From the NCBI GenBank assembly GCA_014529385.2, contig CM043967.1, forward strand, positions 85,559,278 to 85,623,277: a stretch of DNA of 64,000 nucleotides. The letters run 5' to 3'. Both the position numbers and the translations under genes were made by a program. The notes beneath the pieces are model-generated. The model was not told the origin of the DNA and did not search any database. It worked only from the letters and a program-made list of their open reading frames with translations. The DNA is from Adiantum capillus-veneris (Eukaryota > Streptophyta > Polypodiopsida > Polypodiales > Pteridaceae). This document shows positions 10,894-23,871 of this stretch, piece after piece. Position 1 is the first letter of the stretch; each line of letters begins with the position of its first letter.

Positions 10894-13153
10894 TTGTTTA
10901 ATCTTAGATAATAAGACATAATTGAACTTTTACATTCAAAAGACAGCTGGCTATGGAACAAAGAAAAGATAAGTACAGAAAGAACTCAATATTAGAATCA
11001 TTTATGTACAATGTTTGTAGGAATGAGGTCCCATTCCAGTATACAGATAGTAGAGAAACTTCCCGAATCATAAGTGAGTGTGCAATCCAGTGTAGGTCAG
11101 CTTGCCAAAGTAAAAAAAAAACTCTAAGATAAGATAAAGTCCTTACTTGCACCCATCCAAACAAGACAACAATTCAGCTAGCCTTGGATGTGTTTTACAG
11201 GTATCAATGGACCATACCAGTTGTTATCCATGTCCATCTGACAAAATTTTTTTAAACCTTTCCAAGCTTAGTCCATAGATTTAAAGTAAATATGTTGTCA
11301 CTTTTCTTTTTCTTAATAAAACCTTAGAGTTTAAAGTAAAAAAATGTAATTCCTTATTAGAAGGTCATCACCCCTTCTAATTCAAGTGTCTAAATCCACG
11401 CCTCCTTTTTTAAAAACTTCATCAGTTTCATCAATTTCTAACCCCAATCAAATGAAGTTTATATAAGAGGTTTTTCAAAAATTTCATTTTAAAGTTCTCA
11501 TAGAGTAACAAGCTCAAAAAATTACCATGTCAAACGTCCATTATGGTAGAATGGATTTTGAGTCATTTACTATCCCTTAATCATATTTCTCTTTTTAACC
11601 AACCAAGTAGTACGAAACCCAGATAAAAAGCCAGGTTTATGAGCCAAACCATGAACTGTGTTAGTTTCACATTAATACTCAAAGCATATGAAAGGAGCAC
11701 CATCCGTCCAAGTGAATACATCCTAACTGAATAGAGAACAGACTAAGTACTGCAATGGTAAGCACTATGGTCCGTCATTACAAACCATTCAAAATTATTG
11801 CGCAGTAGGACAGAGAACATCACCATTAGCCAACTACCTATGTGTTTGTAGGTAGTGCAATGTATAGCCTAATCCTACTCAATAAAGTAGTAAGTACTGC
11901 AAGATGGTGCAGCCGGCCTCAACCCCCTCAAGTATATACATATACCCCACAGAGCTACAAAAGTCCATGTACTAACGGGTGTCCGTAAGCCCACAAATGT
12001 ATCAAAAGAGATTTGTCAAGCTAAGTTACGTAGCAGAAAACTTTATAACAAAACCATTTTGTTAGTATGGAGTAATCCCCCATTCGAACCAGTTTTTACA
12101 GAAATGTATCAAACGTTTAGCCATTGGTAAACCAAATCCGGAACATTATAAAAAGCTTGCGACCAGTAACTAAGTGAAAAAAGCGACAGTAATTACTAAT
12201 CCCATGCAACATTCTGATGCCCATTAAGCCTCCAAGGTGGACTTGGTTATTGTCAACAGAGCAAAGTCGGGCTCAGTAGAGCGGTAAAAGGCAAATGTAC
12301 ATCTCAAGCCATTAAAAAACCAGTGAATAAGAATGGCAGTTATTGGTACCAAAACAACTTTATCTCTCACAGTACCCATGTAGTATAACAATCACCTACG
12401 ACCAAGTGGGAGGAAAAAACTACCGGTGTGCAGAGGGTGGAACAACACCACCTTACCTCAAGCTCCCATCAGTATCTAAAACATAAGGTTTGTCAAGTCA
12501 TAGGATAATAACCCATGCAAAACGGCACAATATCAAGCCAACCAGAAATATGTAATATGCAACCAGAAAACACCTTCAACATTAACAGTGCCTGCAACAT
12601 AACCATAGCCACCATGTTATGGCATGATAAGCCATGTGTGATTTTCATCACAAAGTATCATATCCCGATATTAGAGCAACAGCAACATGCTTTTTTTGAA
12701 AAAAAACCATCCGCAACAGTAGCTATTTCCAAAAATGCAACAAAAAAACATATGGCCAAGGAAGCGGACGTGTGTACTAGAAGTAGTGAGCTCCATGCTT
12801 CAATACCACGGAGATATTTCAAGGCAAGGCAACAACAAAACAAAGCTAAGTGAGGGCCAGAGAAGTGCCCTCACCTATTTATATAGAGGAAGGAGGGAGG
12901 CGGTCCGCTAGATCGTGGTTTATGAGTAGAATCGCCATGAGTGTACCGACAGCATTTCATGACAGTGAGGCCGCCTATGGATGCAGAGAGAGAGCGAGAG
13001 AGAGCCCCTGTGCCTTCACGGATAATTAATGGTAGTAGGGTAGTAAACCACTTAAGTAAAAAACCTACTTGCAGGTAATAGATACGGGTCTAGTCCCATG
13101 GTGAGGAGAGGTGAAGTTTTAAAATAAAAGTCAAAAACTATGACTTAGTACCA

Positions 13154-13154
<1 letters not shown>
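10892..13154. other. Non-coding stretch, nothing recognised
   Basis: No credible coding region. The longest open frame (112 codons near 12515-12853, plus) is Asn/Lys/Gln-rich with no recognisable motif. A GA-rich patch lies near 12985-13005. Confidence 0.5.
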
Positions 13155-13206
<52 letters not shown>

Positions 13207-13302
13207 TAGCTAGAGTGTTCACTCTTTGTGTGTGTATGTGTGTGTGTATGTGAGAGAGAGAGAGAGAGAACACGATATCACAGTTGCCTATTGTCTACGC
13301 AC

Positions 13303-13360
<58 letters not shown>

Positions 13361-13412
13361 ATGCAAGATCACAACTATATGCATCCTCTACGCGTGTGTG
13401 TGTGTGTGTGGG

Positions 13413-13443
<31 letters not shown>

Positions 13444-13477
13444 CGATATCACAACTGTGAGTAGCCTGTGTGTGTGT

Positions 13478-13533
<56 letters not shown>

Positions 13534-13604
13534 CGATATCACAACTGTGAGTAGCTTGTGTGTGTGTGGAAAGAGAGAGAGAGAGAGAGAGAATGCAATT
13601 GGTC
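13155..13604. repeat. Minisatellite whose units contain GT and GA microsatellites
   Basis: Five to six tandem modules of about 75-100 bp. Each consists of a GT tract, a GA tract, and a spacer of about 25-35 bp. The last spacers are nearly identical (AACGCGATATCACAACTGTG then AGTAGC plus CT or TT), and earlier ones are diverged versions (AACACGATATCACAGTTGCC; AATGCAAGATCACAACTATA). Length variation between units is mostly in the microsatellite parts. Confidence 0.9.
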
Positions 13605-13729
13605 CCATAGCCAATGACGAACAAAGCAAAGTAAGCCCAAGCTGACAAAACTAGGACATGGAAAAAATCTAGGGCGGGTGGCGAGCAATTGCAAGTTGAC
13701 AACGAGGGAAGGCAAACTGTTGACCTGAA

Positions 13730-15340
13730 CTTTGTAGGCGTTCTCAACTTCAAATTAGAATTTTTAGGTAAATCTCAAAATTTGTGGGTGGAATTACACT
13801 AAACCTAGGTTTTTCCTTATGAACTTTGTAGGCATTCTCACCTTCAAATTAAAATTTAGAGATAAATCTCAAAATTTCTAGGTGGAATTACACCAAAACT
13901 AGGTCTTTTTTGAGCACTTCGATACATAATGCTTTTTCCCAAACGCTTAGAAAATCTATATATGAGTCGAGATTTAGTATATTCAAGTGTTTTTACACTA
14001 AGTTTCTATAATTTTCATGGGTTTTCTCACCTTCAAATCTAGGAATTTAAAATTTGTAGGTGGGATTACACTAAACCTAGATTTTTTCGAGTACTCAGAC
14101 GCATATTGGTCTTTTTCAGAAACTTGAAAAACTTACATATGAGAAAAGTATATTTGAAGGTCTTTACATGATTTTCTTAAAATTTGCCTATAAAATTTGG
14201 AGATCTCCTTTGAATTTTAAGTTTTTTACTAAATTTGGAGGTTGCCATCACGGGCTCTTAGAGAATTCCACAAAAAAATGAAATTTAAAGAACCTACATA
14301 TGATAGAATTGTAGAGACAAATTTACTATATTTAAAAGTTATTATATTTGAATTCCTCAGATTGCATGTATAATCATGATTGTATATGCCTCCCCTTTTG
14401 AGATGAACAATGTAATTCACTCACAATTGTGAGTTTTGCTATAAAAAAAGGGATGCCACATATGTCTCAAAGGAGAAGGGTGAGGGTAAGGAAGCTCTAA
14501 GTAGTTTTCACATGAGGCAAAGAGTCTTGTGTACGGATACAATGGTGTTTCCTTATATCTCAAAGGCATATGGTATCATGCAAGTATTTGAAGTGAGCAA
14601 ACTAAAATGGTTGTTGAGGGGCTCTTTAAAAAAGCCTTCCTGTTTGGAAATGTTTTGGTCAACATGTACACCATATTTAAATGTAGCCTCTTGGAATGCA
14701 GTTATGTGGTCCTTGGCACCCCCATTCTTAGGGGTTCTTTCTCTTTGGGGTCACTTTCCAAGGAGGCAAATTTCCAAGGACACAATGCTTTTTTCAAAAA
14801 TTTGAAAAACCTACCTATGAAAAATTTTAGAGGAAAATTTATTGTATTTGATGGTTTTTCCACTAAATTTGTCTAAACTTTGTAGGAGTTCTTACCTTCA
14901 AATCTATAAATAAAGGTCAATCTCAAAATTTGTAGGTTAAATTACACTAAATGTAGGTTTTTTTTAAGCACTGATCTGATACACAATACTTACTCCCAAA
15001 AACTTGGAAAACCTACGTACGAGAAAATTTAGAGACAAATTTACTATATTTATAGGTTGAATTACACCGAAATGTAGGTTTTTTTTTTAGCACTAAGATA
15101 CACAATACTTTCTCCCAAAAACTTGGAAAACCTACGTATGGGAAATTTTAGAGGCAAATTTACTATATTTGAAGGTTTTATTTTGCAAGTGGATCACACT
15201 AAACCTAGGTTTTTTTTTAGCACTCAAATACACAATAATTTTTCCAAAAAACTTGGAAAACCTACATATGATTACAGTAAGTGTACACTCAAATACATTT
15301 CTAGGTGGGATTGCACTAAACCTAGCCCTTTTTCTAGCAA
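13730..15340. repeat. Degenerate tandem repeat, about 110-160 bp per unit
   Basis: The same phrases recur in order many times: a GAACTTTGTAGG...TTCTCACCTTCAAAT part, a CTCAAAATTTGTAGGTGGAATTACACTAAACCTAGGTTTTT part, and an AACTTGGAAAACCTACATATGA...TTTACTATATTTGAAGG part. At least six copies are recognisable, with the most similar ones at 14880-15260. A block at about 14420-14760 lacks the pattern and may be an insertion. Confidence 0.75.
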
Positions 15341-15417
15341 TGGGATGCATAATATCAATGTTACAAGAGATGAGATCTTTGACATTTTTAGTAGGGAGAG
15401 CAAGATGTCGCAGTGCC

Positions 15418-15830
15418 TTACACATTATTTGTTAAGGGTGCCATTGATCCAACATCTAATGTTGATGGTGAAGAGGGAGATTCTCCCTCATCTAGACCTT
15501 GCATGATGTCACACATTAATTCTTTCTTAAAGTGTTGGTTTGTGTGAATGTGGGATATGTATGGAGATGATCCATTGAAGACTAGCAGCCCAGCAACATG
15601 CTTCGATGTCCATAAACCATTCTTCATGTCTTCCTACATCAAGTTAGGGGCCAATCCCATGGACTCAAGAATGTCGAGTTTGGTGTATAAGTCATCCAAT
15701 GAGCAAAAATGAGGTATGCTTCTTTTCACCTCTTCTAAAGGCTTGGAAGTATCCAACTTTAGCATACCATCTCGATGTGAGTGCAACCAAGTGGTGATGG
15801 TACTCCTCACAAGATGGGCTCATTGGGTGG
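15418..15830 (-). pseudogene. Unrecognised protein-like reading frame with one stop
   Basis: The minus strand can be read for about 135 codons with a single TAG near 15636, just upstream of a Met at 15627. The text is protein-like: LDDLYTKLDILESMGLAPNL before the stop and DMKNGLWTSKHVAGLLVFNG after it, ending in an acidic, serine-rich tail. I do not recognise a family. It could be a fragment of a host gene carried by a transposon or a decayed element gene; no neighbours help. Confidence 0.3.
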
Positions 15831-16023
15831 CAACGGCACTACACATCTTCTTCATGTCCATGGCCCACTGCATCTCTCAGATGTGGTACACATAGGCATG
15901 ATCGTCTTCCATGTTGACCAAAGATGTGGAACAACTCCTTTGAGAAGCTATTTAAGGTCAAATTATCCTTCATCATGGAGCTAGCAGGCCCTCTGTAGCT
16001 CTCTTTTTTCTCAGACAATTAGT

Positions 16024-16026
<3 letters not shown>

Positions 16027-16073
<47 letters not shown>

Positions 16074-16273
16074 CATGCTGCTTAACAAGAAGCAACTTCT
16101 ATTGTATAACAAACACCATAAAAGTTGGAAACTTCATGAATTGGGAGCAAAGCTCAATAAAAAAATGTAATGTCACCTACAAATTTTGAAACGTTACCTC
16201 TATATTTTAAACTAGAAGGTAAGAAAATCTTCAAAATATGAAGGATTTTAGTATTTAAGGTTTTTTTGGGCAC

Positions 16274-16322
<49 letters not shown>

Positions 16323-16426
16323 AAACAAATACAAGCAACCCAGAGAACTATCCAATTAAACAGAGAGAAGGGAGGAGGAGGAGGAGAATATAAATATTAA
16401 TCTCTGTGTGTGTGTGTGTGTGTGTG
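16027..16426. repeat. Group of three microsatellites
   Basis: A GT tract (16027-16071), a GA tract (16274-16320) and another GT tract (16405-16426), separated by ordinary AT-rich sequence. Confidence 0.95.
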
Positions 16427-16677
16427 CTCTCTTCAATAGCTATAAAGCACCTAGATCTATTGAAAAAGGGCTAGAAAATCGTATGTAACATGTGAGAACT
16501 TGCCAAGCTTGGTATTAAAGGAATATTTGTTTACTCTTGCATGTATATTTTTATTTGACAATCCATAGTGAGATGTTGTGAATCATTTTCTTGAAATGCA
16601 AGAGAGTGTATACATGTAGAATAATAGAGTCTATATAAATTTCCACCTTTGTAGTTGTAAGAATAGAAGACATGCAT

Positions 16678-16713
16678 TTTCTAGCCACAGTAATGCGCGG
16701 GTCACATACTAGT
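16678..16713 (+). mobile_element. Helitron-like 3' terminus (copy B)
   Basis: A CTAGCCACAGTAATGCGCGG stretch is followed by GTCACATACTAGT. The last 17 bases are identical to copy C at 32.7 kb, and the order is the same as in copy A. Only the 3' end is recognised. Confidence 0.5.
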
Positions 16714-17174
16714 CCAATCTAAAATGCAAAAGTGAAGTTACGGATAAGATTATAAGAAATGACAGCCTTTGTAGAATGTAAGAAATGACAAGTTCTTTCA
16801 AGCTTTTTTAAATGTAAACTCAAAAGAATTTCTATTCTTTATCAAATAAATGTTCCAATTTGATTGCACATAACAAAAAAGGGATAATTTTAGTGAAGGT
16901 GTTGCTACTTAATACAAATTTACTTTTTGAAGATATAAGAAAAAGAGAGAACTTTAGTGGAGATTTTTCTATCTAATGAAAATTTCATTTTTGAAGCTAT
17001 ATTTCAAGGGGCTTCTTTTTAAAGACTAATAGTGCTATTTTTTAGAAATTCTTGAAACTGTCTATTTCTTTAGAGAGCTTGAGAGAAGAAAAAAACTCCT
17101 CTAACGTCGACTTGGGGTTGCTTCGCTTTGAGGACATGCAAATGCAGGGTCATTCTCGACGTTATTAACCATGT

Positions 17175-17175
<1 letters not shown>

Positions 17176-17240
<65 letters not shown>

Positions 17241-17250
17241 ACTGCATTGC

Positions 17251-17332
<82 letters not shown>

Positions 17333-17356
17333 ATTGCATTGCCTGTGTGTGTGTGT

Positions 17357-17396
<40 letters not shown>
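17176..17396. repeat. GA-spacer-GT minisatellite, two units plus an AC tract
   Basis: A long GA tract, a spacer CCACTGCATTGCCTAT, a GT tract, a second GA tract, a nearly identical spacer CCATTGCATTGCCT, then a short GT tract switching to an AC tract. This is the same architecture as at 13.2 kb but with a different spacer. Confidence 0.9.
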
Positions 17397-17398
<2 letters not shown>

Positions 17399-17693
17399 TT
17401 TACCATTGAGCTCACGCACCCTTTAAGCACTTCAAATTTTCAAGATATTATTTTTTGGTATTATAGTGTATTTTTATAAGGGTAGCTAAAGTTTTTCACC
17501 CATAGAATATGGATGCTTGACAAAGACTAACCCTTACATTAGCACCCCAAATGGGTAGAGAGATTGCCCAGTTGATGGACCTTTTACCAATTTTGATATT
17601 TTATTCTTTTTATTTTTAAGAGTTAACCTATGGGCCATGCTTACAAATAAATTTCTAAATTTTGGCAGACAAGGGTGCCTATCAAAAATCAAC

Positions 17694-17694
<1 letters not shown>

Positions 17695-17731
<37 letters not shown>

Positions 17732-17896
17732 AATTTTTTAGTGCCCAATAAATAATGTAGGAGGAGAGAGAATAGAGATCAAAATGTTCAAGGGTGTAGG
17801 GACAATCTAAAGAGACATTAAAGTTACATGATAAGTCTTCAACAAAAGTGAATACACACATGCGCGCGCGCACGCACACACACACACACACACACA
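17695..17896. repeat. GA and CG/CA microsatellites
   Basis: A GA tract at 17695-17729 and a GCGC-rich stretch passing into CA at 17862-17896. Confidence 0.93.
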
Positions 17897-18077
17897 CTTG
17901 GTCACAGCATTTGAGCTTGATAGCATGTATGGGGCTTGGATTATGTCTTGTACCACTATTTCTGGCTACAAAATATGACATCTAACCTGTTACACTCAAA
18001 CTGGTTTTGACTTGTTGCCTCAGGGGAATTTTACCTTATGCGTTACATACTAAAATACTGCTTTCTTTTGCTATAGG

Positions 18078-18220
18078 GATGTGGTTGCTCTAGCACCTCA
18101 TCTGAAGGGAGTTGTTGACTATGCATTGAATCACTATAACATCCGACTTCATGAACTCGAGTTGAAACTTGAGTTGCTGCCTTATGGGAGATTACCGTGT
18201 GCTTTATTATACAACTGCTA
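18078..18220 (+). pseudogene. Exon-like fragment, unrecognised
   Basis: After an acceptor-like TTTTGCTATAG, the plus strand reads DVVALAPHLKGVVDYALNHY and on through an LHELELKLELLPYGRL segment for about 47 codons before a TAG. The codons look more coding-like than the surroundings and the 5' edge resembles a splice acceptor, but no donor or partner exon is evident and I do not recognise the family. Confidence 0.3.
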
Positions 18221-18694
18221 GCTTTTTATGTGGATCACACGGGGGGAATTAGAGCCATCCACCATAAATTATAAATTCCTATCCAAAAACCCTCGGCTAC
18301 CTTGTGGGTGCAACCCCCTAATTTATCTCTTACCTAGTTTAGTTAAAACCCATTCTTTGGCCTCTTACCTGGGCGGATTCAGATTTGATTGGTTATGTTA
18401 GGTTTTTATCACTTTGTCGCGGCACTCAGTGCAGCACGACCTTGGTCTGATGGGCCCTCATAATTAATGGCTGCTTACCACAGCTTCTTTGGCTCCCTCT
18501 CATTGAATGAGTCTTAGCTGGAAAACCTCTTACACTCATGAGCAACCGATGCTAGGCTGCCGCGGCTCCGCCACAAGTGATTATTTTCGGAGATCTTCCC
18601 TACCTCTTCCACTATGTAAGCTGAGGGGTTCTTCCCTTCACTTAGGCTTGGTTTCCCTTGGCAACTTGGAGAATTGCTTGGGATTGCGTCTGCT

Positions 18695-18726
18695 CACAGG
18701 TTTTTTATCTCAATGAAAAACCTGTG
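18695..18726. other. Perfect 11-bp hairpin
   Basis: CACAGGTTTTT and its exact complement AAAAACCTGTG are separated by 10 bp. It lies in non-coding DNA; no role can be assigned. Confidence 0.7.
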
Positions 18727-19189
18727 CCCTGTCGATTGATCATAAAGAGGATTTATTAAAAAAACATCTAGACTATTGGAAGATCTGTTCATTTGGGATT
18801 TTTTGGTACAGTTTTTTACACATCAATAAAATGTCTTTTTGGCTGCATACATACTTAATCTTTTGCTACCGTGCTAGAAAATGGCATCAAAACTGTCATA
18901 CATATGGTTATTGTTCAAGTTTTTCTGATACTGATGGTGAGTATATGGTTGAATGCCTAGTGGTGATACTGGTTATGATGCCATGGAGTTTATACATTCA
19001 ATAGAAGGTTTCTTTTTGCCTGGTACTGATTACATACACTCACTCTAGTTTTTGGTTGCTTGACATAAAAATGGCATCAATTCTATGGTTACTGGAATGT
19101 GGTATACTGGTTATGCTGCCAAATTCTGATAGTTGCAATCTTTTATAATACATTCAAATTGCAGAACAGAAAAAAATGGAGTTAATACT

Positions 19190-20000
19190 TGATGATCTGA
19201 TCTGGTCTTACTGGTTATAGCCAGACTTTATACTTTCGGCTTGATCTCGGGGGTGATGGGAAATTAACCGGATCTGGTGTTCCATTATACAAATCTGGTC
19301 TGATATAACTGGTCTTTTCATATGGATAATGATCTGGTTTTTTTGTGTGCTTTGCTACCTTAGTTTGTTATGGTACTATGATTGGGGGAAGACTGTTGTG
19401 ACTTACAAAACTTCTAAACTTCACCTGTTGCTTGGATATCTGGCATAGATCTGGTTCTTTACTAATTCCACTACATCTAGTGATGATGCTACCATAAAAT
19501 AAATTCTGGTTTTTTGTTGCTTGCTCTGACTTACTATAAATGGTACCTTTTGCTTGATTGCCTGGATGCCTGGCTTTGCTCTAGTTCAGGTTTGATAAAA
19601 CTGTAAACACAAAAATCCCTATATTTAGCAGTGTTACTGGTCCTTTTTTCACTATTCCTGGTCTTCTAAACCTGCTCTCCACTTATGGATAATGATCAGG
19701 TGCTCTAGATACCTAAGTCTTTATGGTATTATGATTTGGGAAACTGTTTTGACTTACTAAACTGACCGTCACCTATTGCTTGGTTGTCGGGCTTAGATCT
19801 GGTTTTCCATTATAGCTTGTGCATACTGATCTGGTTTGGTATACCTAGATAAAGCCAAAATTTATACCTTCTGCTTGATACTTAGATTGTCGGCTTAATA
19901 CTAGTTCTTTTTTTCACTACATCTGGTTAGAATCTTCCTGGCCAACTATAGCTTAAAACTGGATAAAGATACTTTGGACCTGCTCACTAAAACTTGAGTA
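19190..20000. repeat. Degenerate tandem repeat, about 360-bp period
   Basis: The series TATGGATAATGATC(T/A)GG ... TGGTA(C/T)TATGATT(G/T)GG ... TTGCTTGG ... GGC(A/T)TAGATCTGGTT occurs starting at 19321 and again at 19684 (363 bp later). Partial copies of the CTGCTTGAT...GATCTGG phrase lie on either side (about 19230, 19550 and 19880). Confidence 0.65.
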
Positions 20001-20747
20001 AAAATCTATCTAAAAAAACTTTTTTTATGGTTGGTTCATTATAACACCAATTAAGGGATAACTTGAAAATATTTTTTACCAGTGAGAATGAGCTCCATTC
20101 CTTTTTCACTCTAGCTGACACTTTCTGGGCAGTCCAATCTAACTGCTATTTGGATACCAATCTCGTAAATGGGTGCTGATAGGTAAGCAAGCCTATTACA
20201 AAAGATTACTCGTATAACTAAGGTTTCTGCTGGCTGAACTAAACTGTGTTTTTTTCATACAATGCTTAAACTAAGGAAATTACATATGATGATATAGAGT
20301 GCTCGACTTCCTCTCACAATAAAAGGTTATTTCAATGATATGAAGCAATTCTGGTAGGATTACTTTATATAGGACAATAGCTAGTTTAAATACTTTTTAA
20401 GTTTGACATGGATAACAACTGATAGGTTCTTTGAAGCCTGCCATATGTAGCCAAGTCTAACATATCTGTTGTCTTGACTATATGGATGCAGGTGAGAATT
20501 CTATCTTGGCTTAAAGAGGTTTAGCTTGTTGCAGTTCAACTTTGGAAACATTTAATGATTCAATTGGGATAGTTTTTTATACCTTTGTACAAATTCTCTT
20601 GGAATGATACTTCATTCTTATTATGTCGTACAGTTATGAATCAAAGACTGAGTTGTTTCTGTACTTATCTTTGCCTAGACTTCTTAAGCCAATCGTCATT
20701 TTGAACATCTTGTTCATTAGTGTGTTATTATTTAAGTTAAACAGCTA

Positions 20748-20998
<251 letters not shown>

Positions 20999-21126
20999 AG
21001 AGAGAGAGAGGGTTTGGGGGCAGGTAGGACGAGGGTAGAATAGAAATTTTGAATGTCATAGTTAGAGTATTGGAACAATAGCAAGATTTTGCAAGACCTA
21101 TGTGACAAATCTTTGCTTCAAGCTTA

Positions 21127-21736
<610 letters not shown>

Positions 21737-23456
21737 TGTCATAAAATATAATATCTAACTTTACCAAACGATTTTCTAGTATTAAACTGATCATTTAATG
21801 TGAGAGAATAAACCGGAACAAGAGTTAGAATAGAGACATGTGCTTCTAGACCTATCTCAACACGGGACCAAAAGGAGAGATGGTTGCATCTCAATAGGGA
21901 TCCAAAAGGAGATGGTCTATCAAAGAGCAATGTGCAATAAGTGCTTCTACACTTACCTTAGCAGGGGACCAAGAGAAGAGATTCTCAATAAGGGTCCAAA
22001 AGGAGGTAGTCTATCAAAGACAAATGTGCATCTAATGGAGCTGAAAAGACCTTAGGGTTAGCTTCATTAAATACCTCCAATGGTTAGTGTTAAAAGTCCT
22101 TTGACCTTAGGCAAGCTAGGAGTGAGCTTGAGGTGGGAACCCGACCAAAGCTTGAGGTGCTTGTCGTGCTTGATGACTAAGGTGCTTAAGGTGCTTGTCA
22201 TGCTTGATGACTAAGGTACTTGAGGTGCTTGTCATACTTAATGGGGGGTAAGGTGCTTGAGTAAAAAAGAGAGCCTACAAACTTATTGAGGAAGGTGATT
22301 GAGAAGCTTCCTGTACATGGGGGCTAAGGTACTTGAGTCAAAAAGAGACCTTACAAACTTAATGAGGAAGGTGCTTGAGAAGCTTCCTATGCATAAAAGT
22401 CCCAAAGTTAGGGGAATCTTTGACTTAACTTTCCACTCACCCAAAGGGCACCCCTTTTTCAAAGGGCACATGGGACACATGTCAGACTCTCCCTATGCTT
22501 AACCACATGGTGTGCTTGAATGCTATTGGTTGGGCTAAAGAGGGGTCCAATGAGCTTCTAGTTCCATTCAACAAATATCTAGATATTTTCAAGCTCTCTC
22601 TCTCTCTCTAAGGGGTAAGGAGGACACTTGTCAAAAGACTACCCATGCACTTAAATGCATGCTACATGTGATTGGCTAGAGGGAGAGGGGTCCAATGAGC
22701 TTGCAGCATGTGGAAAAGTTACAGCTCGCCCCAAGCAAGCAAGGGGATTTCTAGGGGGATATACACCACACACACACTCATTTTGTGGATCGAATCTCAC
22801 TTGGTGAAAGTTGAGGAACTCACCTCCTTCTCCAAGCTTGTGAGAAGTGAGAGCCTACACCAACACTCTTGGCTATGGAATGCAAATCCAACCAAGAGCC
22901 ATGCTTCAATGCTTAAGCTTGCCATCTTCTCCATCTTCATTACTATGCTATTATGTATGATAGCAAGAAGAGTGATGATAAGTGAGGAACTATTTATTTC
23001 TCCTATGGAATGTTTCTTCTTCCTCTTCCCTACCCTCATTCCCCGCTAGCTCTCTCCACCTTCGAAGGTGTTTGAGGCTTGGTATAGTTAATGCTTTCTA
23101 CAAAGTTTATGTTATGTTTGTGATGCATGAAGCTTTCCATCTTCATTGCATCACCTAAGTCACAAGGAACACAAAGATTGTACTATATCACATCTCTCTT
23201 GATGGGAGAAACTACAATACAAATGCCTATTGGAGGGGGGATCGGCTCCATATGAATCCGGTCCTCAACTATTGTCATGTTCTCTAAACTCTCTCTCTTG
23301 CAAAAGTATTGTTTATGCCAAGTTAGCTAAGTACCATGTTTATGTTGCTACCATCAATTAAGTTCACCCGCTATGTTCACAAAGTAATCTCACAAAATGC
23401 TTTATCTAATTTCCTAATTTCACTACTCTCAAAGTTCATAGGCCATTTCCATTACA
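21737..23456 (+). repeat. 5' LTR of gypsy element 1
   Basis: Starts TGTCATAAAATATAATATCT and ends CCATTTCCATTACA, 1720 bp. The right copy is 1714 bp; about 15 differences occur in the first 320 bp alone, plus short indels further in. It contains a GGAGGGGGGATCGGCTCC block that is also found in the LTRs of element 2. Confidence 0.93.
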
Positions 23457-23457
23457 T

Positions 23458-23471
23458 TGGTATCAGAGCAG
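23458..23471 (+). other. Primer binding site of gypsy element 1
   Basis: TGGTATCAGAGCAG one base inside the left LTR, matching the initiator Met-tRNA type. Confidence 0.88.
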
Positions 23472-23871
23472 TTGGTTTCTCTTTTCTTGCTTAAGGAGAG
23501 AGGTCCTTAAGTAGCCTATTAATGGTTGATTTTATTGATTATATCAAGGTAAGTGGGACTGGGATCTATTATCGGTTTTGTTAAGCCCACTATGTGGGAT
23601 ATGGTGCACACCTCGGGAGCTTTGGTCTTAATAATAGAGTCTTTTTAGACTTGCCTACGGCTTTACCATTATTCAGCCATAAGAAGTTCGAAAGGAGCTA
23701 TCCCTCGGCAACGTCGCTATGTTAGACTCACTCCACCACTCTCTATAATTAACCAATTCGAGCCGTGGGTATAGATACTTAAGTGCCTATTTTCAAAGGC
23801 TAAGAGGAAGCAACTAAGGTTTTGAATTGCCAAAGCATACACTAAGTAAACACATAAGTTTAATTAACATG

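Noticed and set aside
12515-12853. A 112-codon plus-strand frame
   Set aside because: Low-complexity Asn/Lys/Gln text, no motif and no splice context.
13155-13604. CRISPR-like array (regular repeats and spacers)
   Set aside because: The unit is dinucleotide tracts with near-identical spacers, the opposite of conserved repeats with variable spacers, and the window is plant nuclear DNA.
13228-13753. Open frames on both strands reading Cys-Val and Arg-Glu or Leu-Ser-type dipeptide runs (also near 5.6, 6.8, 8.5, 10.6, 17.2, 30.4, 32.3, 41.3, 44.6 and 45.2 kb)
   Set aside because: They are translations of GT, GA and CT microsatellites, open in several frames at once, and have no other protein-like content.
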